Positions 7,721 to 17,438 of a DNA stretch of 64,000 nt are shown piece after piece (positions within the stretch are counted from its first letter, which is position 1; the number at the start of each line of letters is the position of its first letter). The position numbers were made by a program, and so were the translations under genes. The notes below the pieces were generated by a model that did not search any database, had not been told where the DNA came from, and saw nothing but the letters and a program-made list of their open reading frames with translations. The DNA is from Candidatus Omnitrophota bacterium (GTDB lineage Bacteria; Omnitrophota; Gorgyraeia; Zapsychrales; Zapsychraceae): NCBI GenBank assembly GCA_018062515.1, contig JAGOSC010000004.1, forward strand, positions 1-64,000, in the 5' to 3' direction.

Positions 7721-9799
7721 TTATAATTTTAAGAATACGCTTCCATCCATAGAATCGGACGACATAAGAGATTTTATTCCCACCCCTTCAATGACTTTCA
7801 AACTATCGACGACCGGAATCATCACATGATCGATATATAATTGGCGCTTCTGATTGTCTGTCGTGCTGTACGCATCCATAGACTCCTCAATCTTCATCGC
7901 ATTTTGGACATTCGTCGCGATATCGTACTTATAATCTTTGATTTTATTATTTAAAATCTGCAACTCATTCTTCTGAGCAGCTGCATCCTGCCCGGCAGTT
8001 TCCAAATCAACAATTATTTTCTCAAGGTCTTTGACTTGCTGTTCTTTTTGTTTTAATTCTGCCTCTTCGTCTTCAATTTCTTTTTGAACTTGCGTCAATC
8101 GCATTCTAGCTCCGGATTTAAAGGCTTCTTTTTTCTGATCATTGGCTGTGATCCAATTGTTAGACCATTCTAAAATTCCCGCCATTTTAAAAGCTATTTC
8201 ATCCATCTTATAAAATTGCACGCCAATACTTTTATCTGTTAATCCTTGATTCAAGATTTTAAAGGCAGCATTACTGACTAATGACGGCATCGTTTTCTTT
8301 GATGTATCAATTGAATTCTTCAACAATTGTTTATTAATGGAAATGAGCAAGAAATCATTAAGAAAACAATACGCTGGCGATACGTGCTCGGAGATGGGCA
8401 TATCAATATAATTCAAATTAACGCCATTATAATCCTCATTCTGAAGCGCGACGACGGGCTGATTTTTTAATAGACCCAATAATTTTTCCACCTTAGCTTG
8501 ATCTTTTATCTTTATAAATAAGGTAAATTCCGGGATTGGAAAATTACCGTCGGCATGGATATCTTTAACGTAACCGCCGATCTCATTTCCAAACGCGGGA
8601 AGAATATCACCTTCCACCGTTAAACCGATGGTCTGTTCAAAGGCCGCTAATTGTTCTGCCGTCGACCACTTCCCAGCTGGTTCTGCCGCCTCCATTTCTT
8701 TTTTCAGCTCTTCCCAATAATAATTCAAATCAAAGCAATTACCCCATACGTAGGCTAAGGAACCGGCCGGCACAAAATTAATACTTTGATTATCTTGATT
8801 TTGACAGGCATCGTAATATTTAGCCATGGCTGTATTCATGTTCTTTTTATCAAACAATAAATTCACTTTGATTTCCATCAAATCTGTCCACTCAATCGAT
8901 AAATTCGCCGATTTAAACCCTTTTATGGAATCAAATGTTTGACTAATGTTTTTTCTTTGTTCCACCTGAGCAATTCCGTCGGCAACGGGCATTTGAATTA
9001 AAAATTCTTCCAGACTGGAGACAAGTTTTTCCACATTGAAAAAAGTTTTTATTTTCGGATTCCGAACGTATTTTGATTTAGCTAATACATAATCCTTATT
9101 ATCGAATAAGGATTTTGCTTTTCCTTGAAAGACCTCAATACTTTTCTGCACGGAGGTTTCTCCGATTCCGATAATCATAAGGTCATTGATCCGCGTGTAC
9201 ACAAGTTTGTAAGGAATATCCTTAATGGTCACGCTTTTCATATCTTTTCCCATATACGTTTCGTCGGAAATTGTGACGTTTTCACCCAATTTTCCCAATG
9301 AGCTGGTTATAAGTTCGGTCATTTGCGACTGGGTGTCCAGCCGGACAACAAATAGCAATTTTGAAAAAATCTCGTCGACAACATTTTGAAATATCTGCGG
9401 CTCCGGCCGGGAAAAAAGCGAAGAATCGAATTGAAGCCCGTAAACAGCCACAGCAATTTCTTTATTCAAAAATTTGTTTATTAATTCACTTTCATTGGGT
9501 TTTTGTATCACTTGCTTTAAGTATTGAATGACCGTTTTTTCCTGCGGACTTAATTTATCATCCTTCAACATTGCGTCAAAATTAATTTGGCTCAACCTTT
9601 TCCAAAATGAGGTGTTAGATAATCGTTCCACATTTTTCTTTGTATCGATTAGGTCTACATAAAAGAAAGGATTTTCCGGCATGACTTTTTCGATTTCATT
9701 ATTAGATGCGGCGAAATTGATCATTCCTCTTCTATTTAAATAAAAAATTCCGGCCCCGACTAAAAACACGCATAAAACGATCACTACTATTTTTTTCAT
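7721..9799 (-). CDS. membrane-anchored hypothetical protein with C-terminal coiled coil (DUF3352-like?)
   Basis: A 692-residue protein I do not recognise with certainty. Residues 1-25 (MKKIVVIVLCVFLVGAGIF) form a signal anchor. The region after it (MPENPFFYVDLIDTKK) resembles the start of DUF3352-type extracytoplasmic proteins. The long middle region is a soluble alpha/beta domain with repeated strands. Residues ~575-650 are rich in E/K/Q heptads (QKEIEDEEAELKQKEQQVKD) and should form a coiled coil. GGAGGG precedes ATG 9799, which overlaps the tatD stop by 4 bp. Probably periplasmic and tethered to the inner membrane; function unknown. Confidence 0.75.
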   Translation of the reverse strand: MKKIVVIVLCVFLVGAGIFYLNRRGMINFAASNNEIEKVMPENPFFYVDLIDTKKNVERLSNTSFWKRLSQINFDAMLKDDKLSPQEKTVIQYLKQVIQKPNESELINKFLNKEIAVAVYGLQFDSSLFSRPEPQIFQNVVDEIFSKLLFVVRLDTQSQMTELITSSLGKLGENVTISDETYMGKDMKSVTIKDIPYKLVYTRINDLMIIGIGETSVQKSIEVFQGKAKSLFDNKDYVLAKSKYVRNPKIKTFFNVEKLVSSLEEFLIQMPVADGIAQVEQRKNISQTFDSIKGFKSANLSIEWTDLMEIKVNLLFDKKNMNTAMAKYYDACQNQDNQSINFVPAGSLAYVWGNCFDLNYYWEELKKEMEAAEPAGKWSTAEQLAAFEQTIGLTVEGDILPAFGNEIGGYVKDIHADGNFPIPEFTLFIKIKDQAKVEKLLGLLKNQPVVALQNEDYNGVNLNYIDMPISEHVSPAYCFLNDFLLISINKQLLKNSIDTSKKTMPSLVSNAAFKILNQGLTDKSIGVQFYKMDEIAFKMAGILEWSNNWITANDQKKEAFKSGARMRLTQVQKEIEDEEAELKQKEQQVKDLEKIIVDLETAGQDAAAQKNELQILNNKIKDYKYDIATNVQNAMKIEESMDAYSTTDNQKRQLYIDHVMIPVVDSLKVIEGVGIKSLMSSDSMDGSVFLKL

Positions 9800-10581
9800 A
9801 TTCCCTCCAAACTTATTCCAAAAAATCGTTTGGCATTTTGATTAAAATGCTGAAGCGCGATATCTGGTTTTACATTTTTTAATTCACAATAGGCTTCCAA
9901 AGTTCTAAAAACATCCTTCGGTTCAGATTTAAAACCGATACCTTTATCTTTATCGTTAAAAAATACAGGACAATCTGTTTCAATCAATGTTTGTTCAATA
10001 GGCGCATAGGTGATAGCCTCACGCGACTGAGGACTGTAAGCGACACTCGGTGATGCTGAGATATAGTAACCGGCGTCTAATATATCCTTAAGAACGTCCG
10101 TCGGGCCACTGTACCAATGGAACTCTGCTTTCACAATTTGAAGATCCCTGACGGTTTCGAAACATTCGCGCCAGGCTCCCCGCGAGTGAATCACCGCCGG
10201 CAAATTAAATTCTTGCGCGAGCAATAAAAACTCTTTAAATACTTTTCTCTGTTCATCTTTCTTTTCCTGATCTTTACGGACCCATTTATACCAAAAATCC
10301 AAACCGATTTCTCCGACGACCGTAAGCTCTTTTATATTCTCCCGAACAAAATCTAAACACTCATTTAATTCGGAAAGGTTCGCTTCCGACGGATGCACTC
10401 CCATTCCCAAAAATATTTTGGGAGAAGAAAACTGATTCTTTATTTTCAAAGATTTTTTACAAGATTCCAGATCCATACTGACGGCGACAATGCCCTTAAC
10501 TCCGGCTTGAAACGCCCGATTTAAAGCTGATTCCAAATCTTCCAAATGGTCCAGATGCGCATGTGTATCGTACGTCACCAT
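9796..10581 (-). CDS. tatD: TatD-family metal-dependent hydrolase
   Basis: A 261-residue TIM-barrel hydrolase of the TatD DNase family, a cytoplasmic metal-dependent nuclease linked to DNA repair and RNA turnover. Metal-site signatures are visible: the N-terminal YDTHAHLD (HxH), VGEIGLDFWYKW (Glu), PAVIHSRGAW (His), EFHWYSG (His) and the C-terminal LIETDCPVFF (Asp). Length is normal (~255-265). It starts 6 bp after dtd and ends on the start codon of the next gene, consistent with a dtd-tatD operon. Confidence 0.95.
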   Translation of the reverse strand: MVTYDTHAHLDHLEDLESALNRAFQAGVKGIVAVSMDLESCKKSLKIKNQFSSPKIFLGMGVHPSEANLSELNECLDFVRENIKELTVVGEIGLDFWYKWVRKDQEKKDEQRKVFKEFLLLAQEFNLPAVIHSRGAWRECFETVRDLQIVKAEFHWYSGPTDVLKDILDAGYYISASPSVAYSPQSREAITYAPIEQTLIETDCPVFFNDKDKGIGFKSEPKDVFRTLEAYCELKNVKPDIALQHFNQNAKRFFGISLEGI

Positions 10582-10586
10582 GTTCG

Positions 10587-11024
10587 TTAACTTTCCAACA
10601 TGAATGTTACCGGACCGTCATTGACCAAAGAAACTTCCATCGTGGCTCTGAATCGCCCAGTTTCAACTTTAAGTCCCTGCAATTTTAACTGTTCGACAAA
10701 ATAATGATAAATCCTTTCTGCTTCCGCCGGCTCGGCGGCCTGATCAAACGAAGGGCGACGGCCTTTACTGCAATCCCCATAAAGCGTAAACTGAGAAACA
10801 ACGAGAAATTCGGACTTTATATCTAAAGCAGAAAGATTCATTTTTCCCTCTGTGTCGTCAAATATTCTCAGATCACAGATTTTCTGAACAAAATAATCGG
10901 CTAAATTGATGGAATCTTTTTTAGAAATACCCAAAAAAATCAGTATTCCCTTGCCGATGGCACCGACAACTTTCTTGTCAACCTTTACATCAGCCTGTTT
11001 TACTCTTTGGATAAGAAGTTTCAT
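10587..11024 (-). CDS. dtd: D-aminoacyl-tRNA deacylase (DTD)
   Basis: Removes D-amino acids and glycine mischarged on tRNA. The 145-residue length is standard, and both diagnostic motifs are present: FLVVSQFTLYGD at about residues 75-86 and the Gly-cisPro motif NDGPVTFML near the C-terminus. The protein acts as a homodimer in the cytoplasm. A promoter-like element lies in the 87-bp region shared with the divergent helicase gene. No Shine-Dalgarno precedes ATG 11024; the sequence there is AT-only. Confidence 0.97.
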   Translation of the reverse strand: MKLLIQRVKQADVKVDKKVVGAIGKGILIFLGISKKDSINLADYFVQKICDLRIFDDTEGKMNLSALDIKSEFLVVSQFTLYGDCSKGRRPSFDQAAEPAEAERIYHYFVEQLKLQGLKVETGRFRATMEVSLVNDGPVTFMLES

Positions 11025-11052
11025 AATAATAAATACTATTAATATTTTTAAG

Positions 11053-11082
11053 ACTTTAGCATAGTTTTACTTTATCGGTCAA
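11053..11082 (-). promoter_or_regulatory. putative promoter of dtd-tatD
   Basis: Minus-strand -35 TTGACC (11077-11082, 5 of 6), 18-nt spacer, -10 TAAAGT (11053-11058, 4 of 6) with a TG dinucleotide one base before it (extended -10). The leader to ATG 11024 would be about 22 nt, without a visible Shine-Dalgarno. Confidence 0.55.
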
Positions 11083-11101
11083 TTATTAAAATCTGTATTC
11101 A

Positions 11102-11130
11102 TTGACAGTATTTGGCTTTTATGTTAGAAA
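11102..11130 (+). promoter_or_regulatory. putative promoter of the Hel308-like gene, ATG at predicted +1
   Basis: Perfect -35 TTGACA (11102-11107), 17-nt spacer and a -10 TAGAAA (11125-11130, 4 of 6). The ATG at 11136 begins 6 nt after the -10 box, exactly where transcription would start, and no Shine-Dalgarno is present. This suggests a leaderless message. Confidence 0.5.
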
Positions 11131-11135
11131 AAACG

Positions 11136-13361
11136 ATGAAATTAGAAAAAGTTTTACAAGACAATGCCTTTTCCCCCGAAGCCACACAAACATTCCTTTC
11201 TTCTGGAATAAAAGATCTTTATCCGCCTCAAGCCCAAGCTATTCAAAAAGGAATTTTACAAGGAAAGAACGTATTGATGGCCGTACCGACGGCGGCAGGT
11301 AAAACATTGGTTGCCGAGCTTTGTATGGTTCATTCTATTCTAAAGAAAAACGGGCGGTGTCTTTACATCGCTCCTTTAAAAGCCCTGGCTAGTGAAAAAT
11401 ATAATGATTTCAAGAAAAAATATGAACATTTAGGTGTTCATGTCGGATTGGCTATCGGGGACCATGATACTCCAAGCCGGGAGCTCGGCCGTTATAATAT
11501 CGTCGTCGCTACCGCCGAAAAAGTTGATTCATTGATGCGCTCAAAATCCAAATCGATCGTCGAGGCTTTAACCGTCATTGTCCTTGATGAAATTCACTTT
11601 ATCAATGATGCCTCGCGCGGGCCTACGATGGAAATTCTCACCGCCAGAATTAAAGAAATAAATCCAAACATACAAATTTTAGCGCTCAGCGCGACGATTA
11701 GTAATGCCGATGAAATGGCTGATTGGTTGGGGGCAAATCTTGTCAGTAGCAAATGGCGCCCTATTCCCTTAAAAGAGGGGGTTTATTTTAATGGTCAAAT
11801 TGATTTTGACGATGCGGCCAGCCGGGTTATTACAGAAGAAGCCCGTGATGATGTCAGCAAACTGACATTGGATACTTTACGGGCAAAAGGTCAGGTTTTA
11901 ATCTTTGTAGGGTCACGCCGATCAGCTCAGTCGGTGAGCCGTGATGTAAGCTCGTCGGTGGTCAAGATTCTGACGGCTGAAGAAAAAAAGAAACTTTTGG
12001 AATTGTCGAAAAAAATTGTAGGTTCTCCGTCGGATTCTACGAAAGTCTGCCAAAAACTGGCTGATGTGATCAAATGCGGCGTTGCTTTTCATCATGCGGG
12101 ACTTAAACCTCGCCAGCGGGATTTGATTGAAGAAAATTTTAAGAATACCTTGATTAAGGTTATTGGATGCACCCCGACATTGGCCGCCGGCGTTAATCTT
12201 CCGGCCCGACGAGCAATTATCCGTGATTGTAAACGCTACGAAAGCGGAGTGGGCAGCGTTTATATTCCAACCGCTGAATACAAACAATGTGCTGGTCGCG
12301 CTGGACGCCCTCAATATGATGATCAAGGCGAAGCCATTTTAATCGCCAAGACACTGTCTGAATCCTCAACATTATTTGAACGTTATATTCACGCTGATCC
12401 GGAGCCGGTTGTTTCTAAGCTTGCCGATGAGTCGGCTTTACGGATTCACGTCCTCTCTTCTATTGCGGGGGGTTATGCCTCTGATGTTCAAAGTATGCTC
12501 AATTTTATGAAACATACTTTCTTATATCATCAGCAATTAGAACCAAATCTGGATGAGATCATCACGCACATGTTTGAATTTCTTCATCGCGAAGGTTTTA
12601 TTGAAAAAACCGGCCAGCGTTTTTTTGCTACACCATTTGGAAGTTTGACGAGTCGAATTTACATCGACCCGTGGACGAGCATTTTGATACGGCAAGGGCT
12701 CAATCAAATCAATGAAAGCAGGCCTTATTCCGACGTGGGTATGCTGCATCTTTTGACTTGCACCCCCGATTGTCCGACATTAAAAAGCCTTGGCAAGGAT
12801 ATTGTCGAGGAGCTAGAACAATTTTCCACCCATTTTCATAATGAGTTCTTACTGACCCCCGAAAACACTCACAAACTGGATGATTATTTCTTTTATATGG
12901 CGACGGTTAAAACCACGTGGATGTTAAACCAGTGGATCGAGGAAGACCGTGAAGATGTTATCTGTGATAAATTTAATATTGGGCCCGGCGATATTTATCG
13001 CCATGTTGAATCGACCCAATGGCTGCTGTATGCAGCGACGACGATTGCGGATTTAGACCGGAAAAAATCTCTTACTTTCAAACTTGAAAATTTAAGATTA
13101 CGCGTTCGTTATGGAATAAAAGAAGAATTATTAGAATTGATTCAACTCAAAGGAATCGGAAGAATTCGTGCCCGTCATTTAATTGAAAATGGTATAACTA
13201 ATCTTAAAAGTCTTCAATTTATACCGAGTGAGCAATTGGCAGCTTTACCATCCATTGGTATTGCGCTGGCTAAAGATATTAAACTACAACTTCTTAATAG
13301 TCCGGTCCGACGCCCTCTTGAGCCGGCCGCTTCCATTTCCGACGAGAAGTGGGGAGATTAA
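11136..13361 (+). CDS. archaeal-type Hel308/Ski2-like superfamily 2 DNA helicase
   Basis: ATP-dependent helicase related to archaeal Hel308 and eukaryotic PolQ/HELQ, linked to stalled-fork repair. Counting from ATG 11136 (741 residues), motifs are LYPPQAQAI (Q motif, ~27-35), PTAAGKT (Walker A, 51-57), DEIH (151-154), SAT (185-187), a C-terminal RecA lobe with QCAGRAGRP, a winged-helix/ratchet region, and a terminal helix-hairpin-helix LKGIGRIRARHLIENG. TTG 11112 and ATG 11121 are other possible starts. I prefer 11136 because Hel308 proteins begin close to the Q motif and because of the promoter spacing. Bacterial occurrence is patchy, so transfer from archaea is plausible. It heads a plus-strand island, and the next gene begins directly after its stop. 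Confidence 0.9.
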   Translation: MKLEKVLQDNAFSPEATQTFLSSGIKDLYPPQAQAIQKGILQGKNVLMAVPTAAGKTLVAELCMVHSILKKNGRCLYIAPLKALASEKYNDFKKKYEHLGVHVGLAIGDHDTPSRELGRYNIVVATAEKVDSLMRSKSKSIVEALTVIVLDEIHFINDASRGPTMEILTARIKEINPNIQILALSATISNADEMADWLGANLVSSKWRPIPLKEGVYFNGQIDFDDAASRVITEEARDDVSKLTLDTLRAKGQVLIFVGSRRSAQSVSRDVSSSVVKILTAEEKKKLLELSKKIVGSPSDSTKVCQKLADVIKCGVAFHHAGLKPRQRDLIEENFKNTLIKVIGCTPTLAAGVNLPARRAIIRDCKRYESGVGSVYIPTAEYKQCAGRAGRPQYDDQGEAILIAKTLSESSTLFERYIHADPEPVVSKLADESALRIHVLSSIAGGYASDVQSMLNFMKHTFLYHQQLEPNLDEIITHMFEFLHREGFIEKTGQRFFATPFGSLTSRIYIDPWTSILIRQGLNQINESRPYSDVGMLHLLTCTPDCPTLKSLGKDIVEELEQFSTHFHNEFLLTPENTHKLDDYFFYMATVKTTWMLNQWIEEDREDVICDKFNIGPGDIYRHVESTQWLLYAATTIADLDRKKSLTFKLENLRLRVRYGIKEELLELIQLKGIGRIRARHLIENGITNLKSLQFIPSEQLAALPSIGIALAKDIKLQLLNSPVRRPLEPAASISDEKWGD

Positions 13362-14987
13362 ATGCTGAAAATCTTTCGGCCGCTCTTAATCATTTCCTCC
13401 ATTATTCTTTACCTTGGGTGGATTTATTTTCCCGCGCTAACAACGCATTATTTGCATCATGACGATGTAAATTATTTTTACATAACAACCACGCAACACA
13501 AACCGAAAAATTATCAGCTCAGCTTGGCTTCCGGCCGGTTTATCGGGGCGCGTATTTATGCGGCATATGGATTATTCGTCAAATCCATTGCTGACTTAAG
13601 TTTTCTTCGCATCAGCAGTTTTATCCAACTTATTATCTGCGTTTTAATCATCTATGCTTTATTGATTAAGTATTTAAAGAATCCATTCCATGCTTTATGT
13701 ATTTCGGCGCTTATGGGTACACTGCCTGGCTTTCAGGTATTAGTCACTTTTGCGGCCTATGCTTTTCAAACCACTGGGGCTTTGCTCGGACTTACTGCCG
13801 CTTATCTCATCAATAGAATTCCTGACGACCAAAACCTCTGGAAGCGCCTTATTCATCCTTTTAATTTATTATCCATTCTCTGCCTACTTGCGGGCTTTGG
13901 AGTTCACCCTTCTACACCGCTGCTTTATTGGACAGGAATTACAATTCTATTTTTATGCCATTCGGAACACTTTTCGTTTAAAACCGTAATAGTGAAAATG
14001 ATAAATCCCTTTTTTACCGCATTTTGTTCCATGACATTGTATGCCGGCATCTTAAAGATAACAAAAAAGTATTTTACCAACATTGATATCGGTGCTTATA
14101 ATCCGTACACGATTGCTAATAACTATGTTGAAAAAATAAATTGGTTTTTCCAAGAACCGTTTTTAAATTCGCTAAATTTGTGGAATATATTTCCGAACCA
14201 TTTTATAGCTAATACGTTACTTATTTTTATTTTACTTACCGCTATGGTTTATTGTATATATACCTGTGTCAAATCTCCAGCTAGCCGTCGAAAAAGTATT
14301 ATTTTTAAATTTCTATTTATTGGAATCATTTTATCCGCATTTATATTCTTGAGCTTCATCACTAATCTTTTGGCTGTAAAAAACGCTCCGTATTACCGCT
14401 GTTGTCTGGCCTTAACTACAATTATCTTACTTTTTTTTCTATTAAGTTTACGTCAATGGTTTATGTTTCTTCCTCCTAAATTTAACCAAATTTTATTCTC
14501 GGGCTTTTTATTTATTTGTTTAATTCTGACGGGCATAAATGCCCGAACAAATTTAACCAATTACCGTGTCAGGCCCAGTCAAATAGAACTTGCGCTTCTG
14601 ATGAAAACACTTAAGGGAGTAAACTTCTTTGAGTACCAACGTATTTATGTTGTTCAGCCAGACCAATCCATAATTAAAACCCGTTATGATGAGTTCGGCA
14701 CGCCTACATCGCAGTATACTTTCGACATTATTGGGTTTATTGCTGCCGGAATCCGCGAATGCGTCAAAAACAACTATTCGATATACTATTTTAATTTTGA
14801 TTACCCGACTAGCGTGGCCACATTTATCTTCTCGGACAAAAACGGAAAGAGGTACGCGTTTGATATAATCATTGCTACCGGATCGGATGACAAGCGGGTT
14901 AAAGAAGCACCGCCGACCTTAACAATTGACATGACACCTTTATATTACCGAAATGGGGAATTAGCGTACTTAAGAAGTGAAAATTAG
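13362..14987 (+). CDS. polytopic membrane protein, GtrII/GT-C-like glycosyltransferase candidate (paralogue 1)
   Basis: 541 residues with roughly ten or more hydrophobic membrane segments and a short C-terminal soluble domain. A conserved acidic motif HYLHHDDVNYF sits in the first loop at about residues 31-41, with an Arg-containing segment (SGRFIGARIYAAYG) following. This resembles the layout of GtrII-type and other GT-C glycosyltransferases, which use lipid-linked sugars. The assignment is by architecture, not by a firm signature. The gene begins at the base after the helicase stop, with GGGGAG as ribosome binding site. A close paralogue follows. The sugar donor and target are unknown. Confidence 0.7.
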   Translation: MLKIFRPLLIISSIILYLGWIYFPALTTHYLHHDDVNYFYITTTQHKPKNYQLSLASGRFIGARIYAAYGLFVKSIADLSFLRISSFIQLIICVLIIYALLIKYLKNPFHALCISALMGTLPGFQVLVTFAAYAFQTTGALLGLTAAYLINRIPDDQNLWKRLIHPFNLLSILCLLAGFGVHPSTPLLYWTGITILFLCHSEHFSFKTVIVKMINPFFTAFCSMTLYAGILKITKKYFTNIDIGAYNPYTIANNYVEKINWFFQEPFLNSLNLWNIFPNHFIANTLLIFILLTAMVYCIYTCVKSPASRRKSIIFKFLFIGIILSAFIFLSFITNLLAVKNAPYYRCCLALTTIILLFFLLSLRQWFMFLPPKFNQILFSGFLFICLILTGINARTNLTNYRVRPSQIELALLMKTLKGVNFFEYQRIYVVQPDQSIIKTRYDEFGTPTSQYTFDIIGFIAAGIRECVKNNYSIYYFNFDYPTSVATFIFSDKNGKRYAFDIIIATGSDDKRVKEAPPTLTIDMTPLYYRNGELAYLRSEN

Positions 14988-15068
14988 AAATATTATTACT
15001 CTAATCTTTCTTTCAAATTCTGTGTCGACTTCTTTTTTCCGTTTCAGACGAAAAAACTGGAATAATTA

Positions 15069-16691
15069 ATGTTAAAAATCGTTCGACCTATACTTGTTAC
15101 TTTTTCAATTATTCTTTACCTTGGGTGGATTTATTTTCCCGCGTTGACAACCCACTATTTACATCATGATGATGTAAATTATTTTTTGAGAACAACCACC
15201 CAAACTGAACCCAAAGGGTATCAATTCAGCCTGGCTATTGGCCGGTTTGTAGGTGCCCGCATCTATGCTGCCTATGGAGCATTGGTGAATTCCGTCGCTG
15301 ATTTAAACCTCCTTCGCATCAGCAGTTTTATTCAAATCATCATTTGTATCTTGATCCTGTATCATTTACTGACCAGATATTTAAAAAATCGATTCCATGC
15401 CTTGAGTATTTCTCTACTCATCGGTACTTTGCCAGGTTTTCAGGTATTAGTTACCTTTGCCGCTTATGCTTTTCAAACAACCGGAGCATTGCTTGGGCTT
15501 ACAGCGGCTTATATCCTCAGTAGGATTCCCGCCGATGAAAATAATCCGAAATATTTTATTCATCCTTTAAATCTATTATCTATTCCCTGTTTAATCGCCG
15601 CCATTGCGACTCATCCGTCGACATCGCTGCTTTACTGGGCGGGCATAACCATCTTATTTTTATCTTACGCGAAAGATTATTCTTTGAAAACAACGGCATT
15701 AAAAATGATAAATCCTTTCTTTACGGCATTTGTTTCTATGGGATTGTACGCCGTCATTATAGGTGTGACAAAAAAATATTTTAATACGACTCATCTTGGT
15801 TTTTATGATCCGTACGGCATAACCGTCGACTATATAGAGAAATTAAAATGGTTTTTCCGTGAACCATTTTTCAACTCTCTGAATTTATGGAATATCTTTC
15901 CAAATCATCTGATCGCAAACGGAGTACTCATTTTTATTTTAATAACCGCTTTTGCTTACGGCGCATGTTCAATTATTAAATCTCCGATAAGTATTCGAAA
16001 AAATCTTATTCTTAGATTCATATTTATTGGAATCCTTTTATCAGCGCTTCTATTTTTAAGTTTTATAACCAATCTTCTAGCAGTGAGCAATGCTCCTTAT
16101 TACCGGTGCTGTATTGCGCTAGGAACCATTATTTTAATTCTACTTTTCTTATCCATACGTCAATGGTTTGAATTATTTCCGACAATGTACCGGCAGCATA
16201 TGTTTTCCCTGTTCTTGCTTCTATGTTTAATCTTCGTTGGCTATTACGCGAGACTTACTCTAGTCAATAATAGGGTGAAGCCCAGCCAAATCGAATTTGC
16301 GCATTTGATGAGTTCGCTTAAAAAAGTCAATTTATTTCAATATCAACGGATATATGTTATTCAACTAGACCGTTTCCTCATTAAAACCCGTTATGATGAA
16401 TTCGGAACACCAACGACGCATTACGATGAAGATATTATTGGTTTTATTTCTGCCGGAATCCGGGAGTATGTCAAAAATGAATATACGGCCTATTACATAG
16501 GATTTGATTTTAAAACGAAAATCGCCACGTACATTTTCATGGATAAGAATGGTGAGAAGCACGCCTTTTATGTCATGATCAGCGCGGGGGCCCAAGACAA
16601 AGCGATTAACGGGATGGACGCAACACTAGTTATAGACATGACACCCTTATATTACAAGTCGGGTGAATTGGCCTATTTGCGATTGGAATAG
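15069..16691 (+). CDS. polytopic membrane protein, tandem paralogue of the preceding gene (paralogue 2)
   Basis: 540 residues, co-linear with the 13362-14987 product over its whole length. Long segments are identical, for example ILYLGWIYFPALTTHYLHHD and GTLPGFQVLVTFAAYAF. By eye about two thirds of positions match, highest in the N-terminal half. The HHDDVNYF motif and the C-terminal IDMTPLYY block are kept, so both copies are probably functional. Divergence is greatest in the loops and in the soluble C-terminal region. The 81-bp gap between copies holds no recognisable promoter. The gene ends 1 bp from the stop of the convergent recO. Confidence 0.72.
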   Translation: MLKIVRPILVTFSIILYLGWIYFPALTTHYLHHDDVNYFLRTTTQTEPKGYQFSLAIGRFVGARIYAAYGALVNSVADLNLLRISSFIQIIICILILYHLLTRYLKNRFHALSISLLIGTLPGFQVLVTFAAYAFQTTGALLGLTAAYILSRIPADENNPKYFIHPLNLLSIPCLIAAIATHPSTSLLYWAGITILFLSYAKDYSLKTTALKMINPFFTAFVSMGLYAVIIGVTKKYFNTTHLGFYDPYGITVDYIEKLKWFFREPFFNSLNLWNIFPNHLIANGVLIFILITAFAYGACSIIKSPISIRKNLILRFIFIGILLSALLFLSFITNLLAVSNAPYYRCCIALGTIILILLFLSIRQWFELFPTMYRQHMFSLFLLLCLIFVGYYARLTLVNNRVKPSQIEFAHLMSSLKKVNLFQYQRIYVIQLDRFLIKTRYDEFGTPTTHYDEDIIGFISAGIREYVKNEYTAYYIGFDFKTKIATYIFMDKNGEKHAFYVMISAGAQDKAINGMDATLVIDMTPLYYKSGELAYLRLE

Positions 16692-16692
16692 G

Positions 16693-17424
16693 CTATAAAT
16701 ATTTTGATGATTTAACTTTTCTTTCGAGATGATAGACGAGAAAATTATCGAGGATATATTTTAATTCGGCTTTAACTTTTCTGGTTAAACCAATACGCAG
16801 ACAATCTTCCCACTTATTTCTTTCAATGTGAAGCAATGTTGAAACGGCCCCTTTGGATATCAGCGTAAAACTCGTTTCTGCCGTCGGACATTCGTGACAG
16901 ACAAGCCCGCCGGAAATCATACTAAATCGAACCTTACCCTCTATTTTCTTATTACATTTAACACAGTTGTCTAAATGCGGACTAAAGCCGGATAACTGTA
17001 ACATCTTTATTTGAAGAATATAAATAAGCCGGTCAATATCTTTTTCCGTTTCAAGGCGTTCCAAAAAATTTTTCATCAACTGATATACGTCGGCATTGAT
17101 TTGTTCAATCTGCATGATCTTGTCGACCAATTCGAGACCATAATTCGCCGCAACGTTTTTTTCATAATCTTTTCTGACGAGGAAATAATACTCTTTAAGA
17201 TCACAATGACTAACTAAATGAAGATCTGAATTTCTATAATGATAATAAACAAGGTCATTAACTGAATATTTATCGACGCTGCTTCCGAATTTCTTTGGAT
17301 CTTTCCGGATGCCCTTCATGAGGCCGGTTATTTTTCCGTATTCCTTTGTAAAAAAAGTCACAATACGGCTGGTTTCGCGGTAATCAAAGGATTTAAGAAC
17401 TATCGCCTCTGTTTTCGGGATCAT
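16693..17424 (-). CDS. recO: DNA repair protein RecO
   Basis: Mediator that helps RecA replace SSB in the RecFOR pathway. The 243-residue protein has the N-terminal OB-fold start PKTEAIVLKSFDYRETSRIV and FFTKEYGKITGLMKG, a helical core, and a C4 zinc site made of NCVKC and LVCHEC. Length is typical. It lies 14 bp downstream of ybeY at the end of the hisS-aspS-phoH-ybeY gene run and meets the plus-strand membrane-protein gene tail to tail with one intervening base and no visible terminator. Confidence 0.95.
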   Translation of the reverse strand: MIPKTEAIVLKSFDYRETSRIVTFFTKEYGKITGLMKGIRKDPKKFGSSVDKYSVNDLVYYHYRNSDLHLVSHCDLKEYYFLVRKDYEKNVAANYGLELVDKIMQIEQINADVYQLMKNFLERLETEKDIDRLIYILQIKMLQLSGFSPHLDNCVKCNKKIEGKVRFSMISGGLVCHECPTAETSFTLISKGAVSTLLHIERNKWEDCLRIGLTRKVKAELKYILDNFLVYHLERKVKSSKYL

Positions 17425-17438
17425 ATGGGAAGGTTGGG

